NCBI GenBank assembly: GCA_017435185.1
Contig: JAFSFN010000086.1
Coordinates: 1-5,009 of the forward strand
DNA from: Clostridia bacterium
Lineage (GTDB): Bacteria; Bacillota; Clostridia; Christensenellales; CAG-138
Direction of reading: 5' to 3'
DNA: 5,009 nt
Positions 4,554-5,009 of the stretch are shown here, one piece after another. The notes below the pieces were generated by a model, which worked only from the letters and a program-made list of their open reading frames with translations, was not told the DNA's origin and made no database searches. A program made the position numbers and the translations under genes. Every line of letters starts with the position of its first letter. Within the stretch, counting starts at the first letter, position 1.

Positions 4554-5009
4554 TTGTCCAGAAAACAATATCGAATAGATGAATTTATAGGTATCAATCA
4601 ATCCTGCACTGAAAATGTTCTTTCCAGTGCATTTACTTGCGATGCCTGCAATATGGACACAACGCGCGGCAGTCTCAATGTTGCCAAGGGTTATGTTAAA
4701 CACATAGAGAATCCCGTTCCCGACAAATATTCAATATACCGCATGACCACATTCACGGGCAGTGACGGCATAATGCAGTACATAGTTGCCACGAACACCG
4801 CCATTTATTCTTCACGCGGCACCACCTGGACGAAGATATACGACTACGGTTCACAGCTTGCAATGTGCAGATTTGATTTTTTGCAGGCAAAAATAGGCTC
4901 CGTTGACTATCTGCTGATAAGCTGCGGTGAACGCCAGATGGTGAAATATGACGGCGAGACCGCCTCTTTGTTCGGCTCACAGGAAATGTTATCGAACAGG
5001 TCGGTATTA
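4554..5009 (+). CDS. Phage virion/tail protein, N-terminal part (runs off right edge)
   Basis: The first 152 codons of a longer protein, open to the window end. The preferred start is TTG at 4554, with AGGTGG (4540-4545) 8 nt upstream and overlapping the adaptor's stop region; an in-frame GTG at 4545 is the alternative and would overlap that stop by 4 nt. Either way the gene is translationally coupled to the adaptor. The sequence opens with FIGINQ and a C-x-N-M-D-T-T-R-G-S-L block, as in phage proteins whose start lists which residues are bound or defined, followed by repeated beta-strand units (YSIYRMTTFTGSDG, MQYIVATNTAIYSSRG, VDYLLISCGERQMVKYDG). The strand-rich spacing suggests a beta-propeller-like tail or stopper protein. 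I cannot name the family with confidence. Confidence 0.65.
   Translation, partial: MSRKQYRIDEFIGINQSCTENVLSSAFTCDACNMDTTRGSLNVAKGYVKHIENPVPDKYSIYRMTTFTGSDGIMQYIVATNTAIYSSRGTTWTKIYDYGSQLAMCRFDFLQAKIGSVDYLLISCGERQMVKYDGETASLFGSQEMLSNRSVL

Larger units (their letters stand above)
1650..5009 (+). mobile_element. Phage-derived structural module (left boundary approximate, continues right)
   Basis: All genes from 1742 to the right edge lie on the + strand and are phage virion genes in the usual order scaffold, major capsid, small head protein, adaptor, further virion protein. No integrase, attachment-site repeat, terminase or portal gene is visible. The left limit is set only by the change from a host-type lipoprotein gene and AT-rich promoter region to phage genes; no duplicated att core can be recognised because the right end is outside the window. 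Confidence 0.75.

Noticed and set aside
1..5009. CRISPR array, tRNA or rRNA genes, insertion sequence ends
   Set aside because: No regularly spaced repeats, no tRNA-like cloverleaf with a T-loop motif, no rRNA sequence and no transposase or terminal inverted repeats were seen on either strand.

Overview
The window looks like a piece of a Firmicutes (Clostridia-type) chromosome carrying the left part of a phage structural module. The basis is strong AGGAGG-type ribosome binding sites at consistent spacing, TTGnnn/TATAAT-like promoters, a Gram-positive-style lipoprotein, an rpsJ N-terminus and mid-range GC. The exact genus cannot be read from the sequence.

Left part (1-1427, minus strand, host-like). 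The first 24 codons of ribosomal protein S10 (rpsJ) lie at the left edge, reading leftward. They are preceded by a good candidate promoter (-35 at 344-349, -10 at 321-326, 17-bp spacer) and a long leader of about 240 nt rich in hairpins, the last of which abuts the Shine-Dalgarno sequence. Upstream of that, on the same strand, is a complete lipoprotein gene resembling NitT/TauT (NMT1-like) ABC substrate-binding proteins. No permease or ATPase partner is visible.

Middle (1428-1741, intergenic). This stretch holds candidate divergent promoters, a small inverted repeat, a hairpin plus T-tract that looks like an intrinsic terminator placed only just after the predicted + strand start, and a short GC-rich block of about 70 bp that differs in composition from its surroundings. 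The boundary between host and phage-derived DNA probably lies here, near 1650-1741.

Right part (1742-5009, plus strand, phage-derived). The order is a scaffold-like acidic helical protein, a major capsid protein of the N4-gp56 family, an intrinsic terminator, a 95-aa conserved-looking small protein, a head-tail adaptor/connector-like protein, and the first 152 codons of a virion or tail protein that runs off the right edge. Capsid assembly would start with the scaffold and capsid protein. The terminator after the capsid gene would lower expression of the downstream connector genes. The terminase and portal genes normally found before the scaffold are not in this window; a host-type gene occupies the place where they would be expected. 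Either this is a truncated or domesticated prophage, or its packaging genes lie elsewhere, or the contig joins two pieces.
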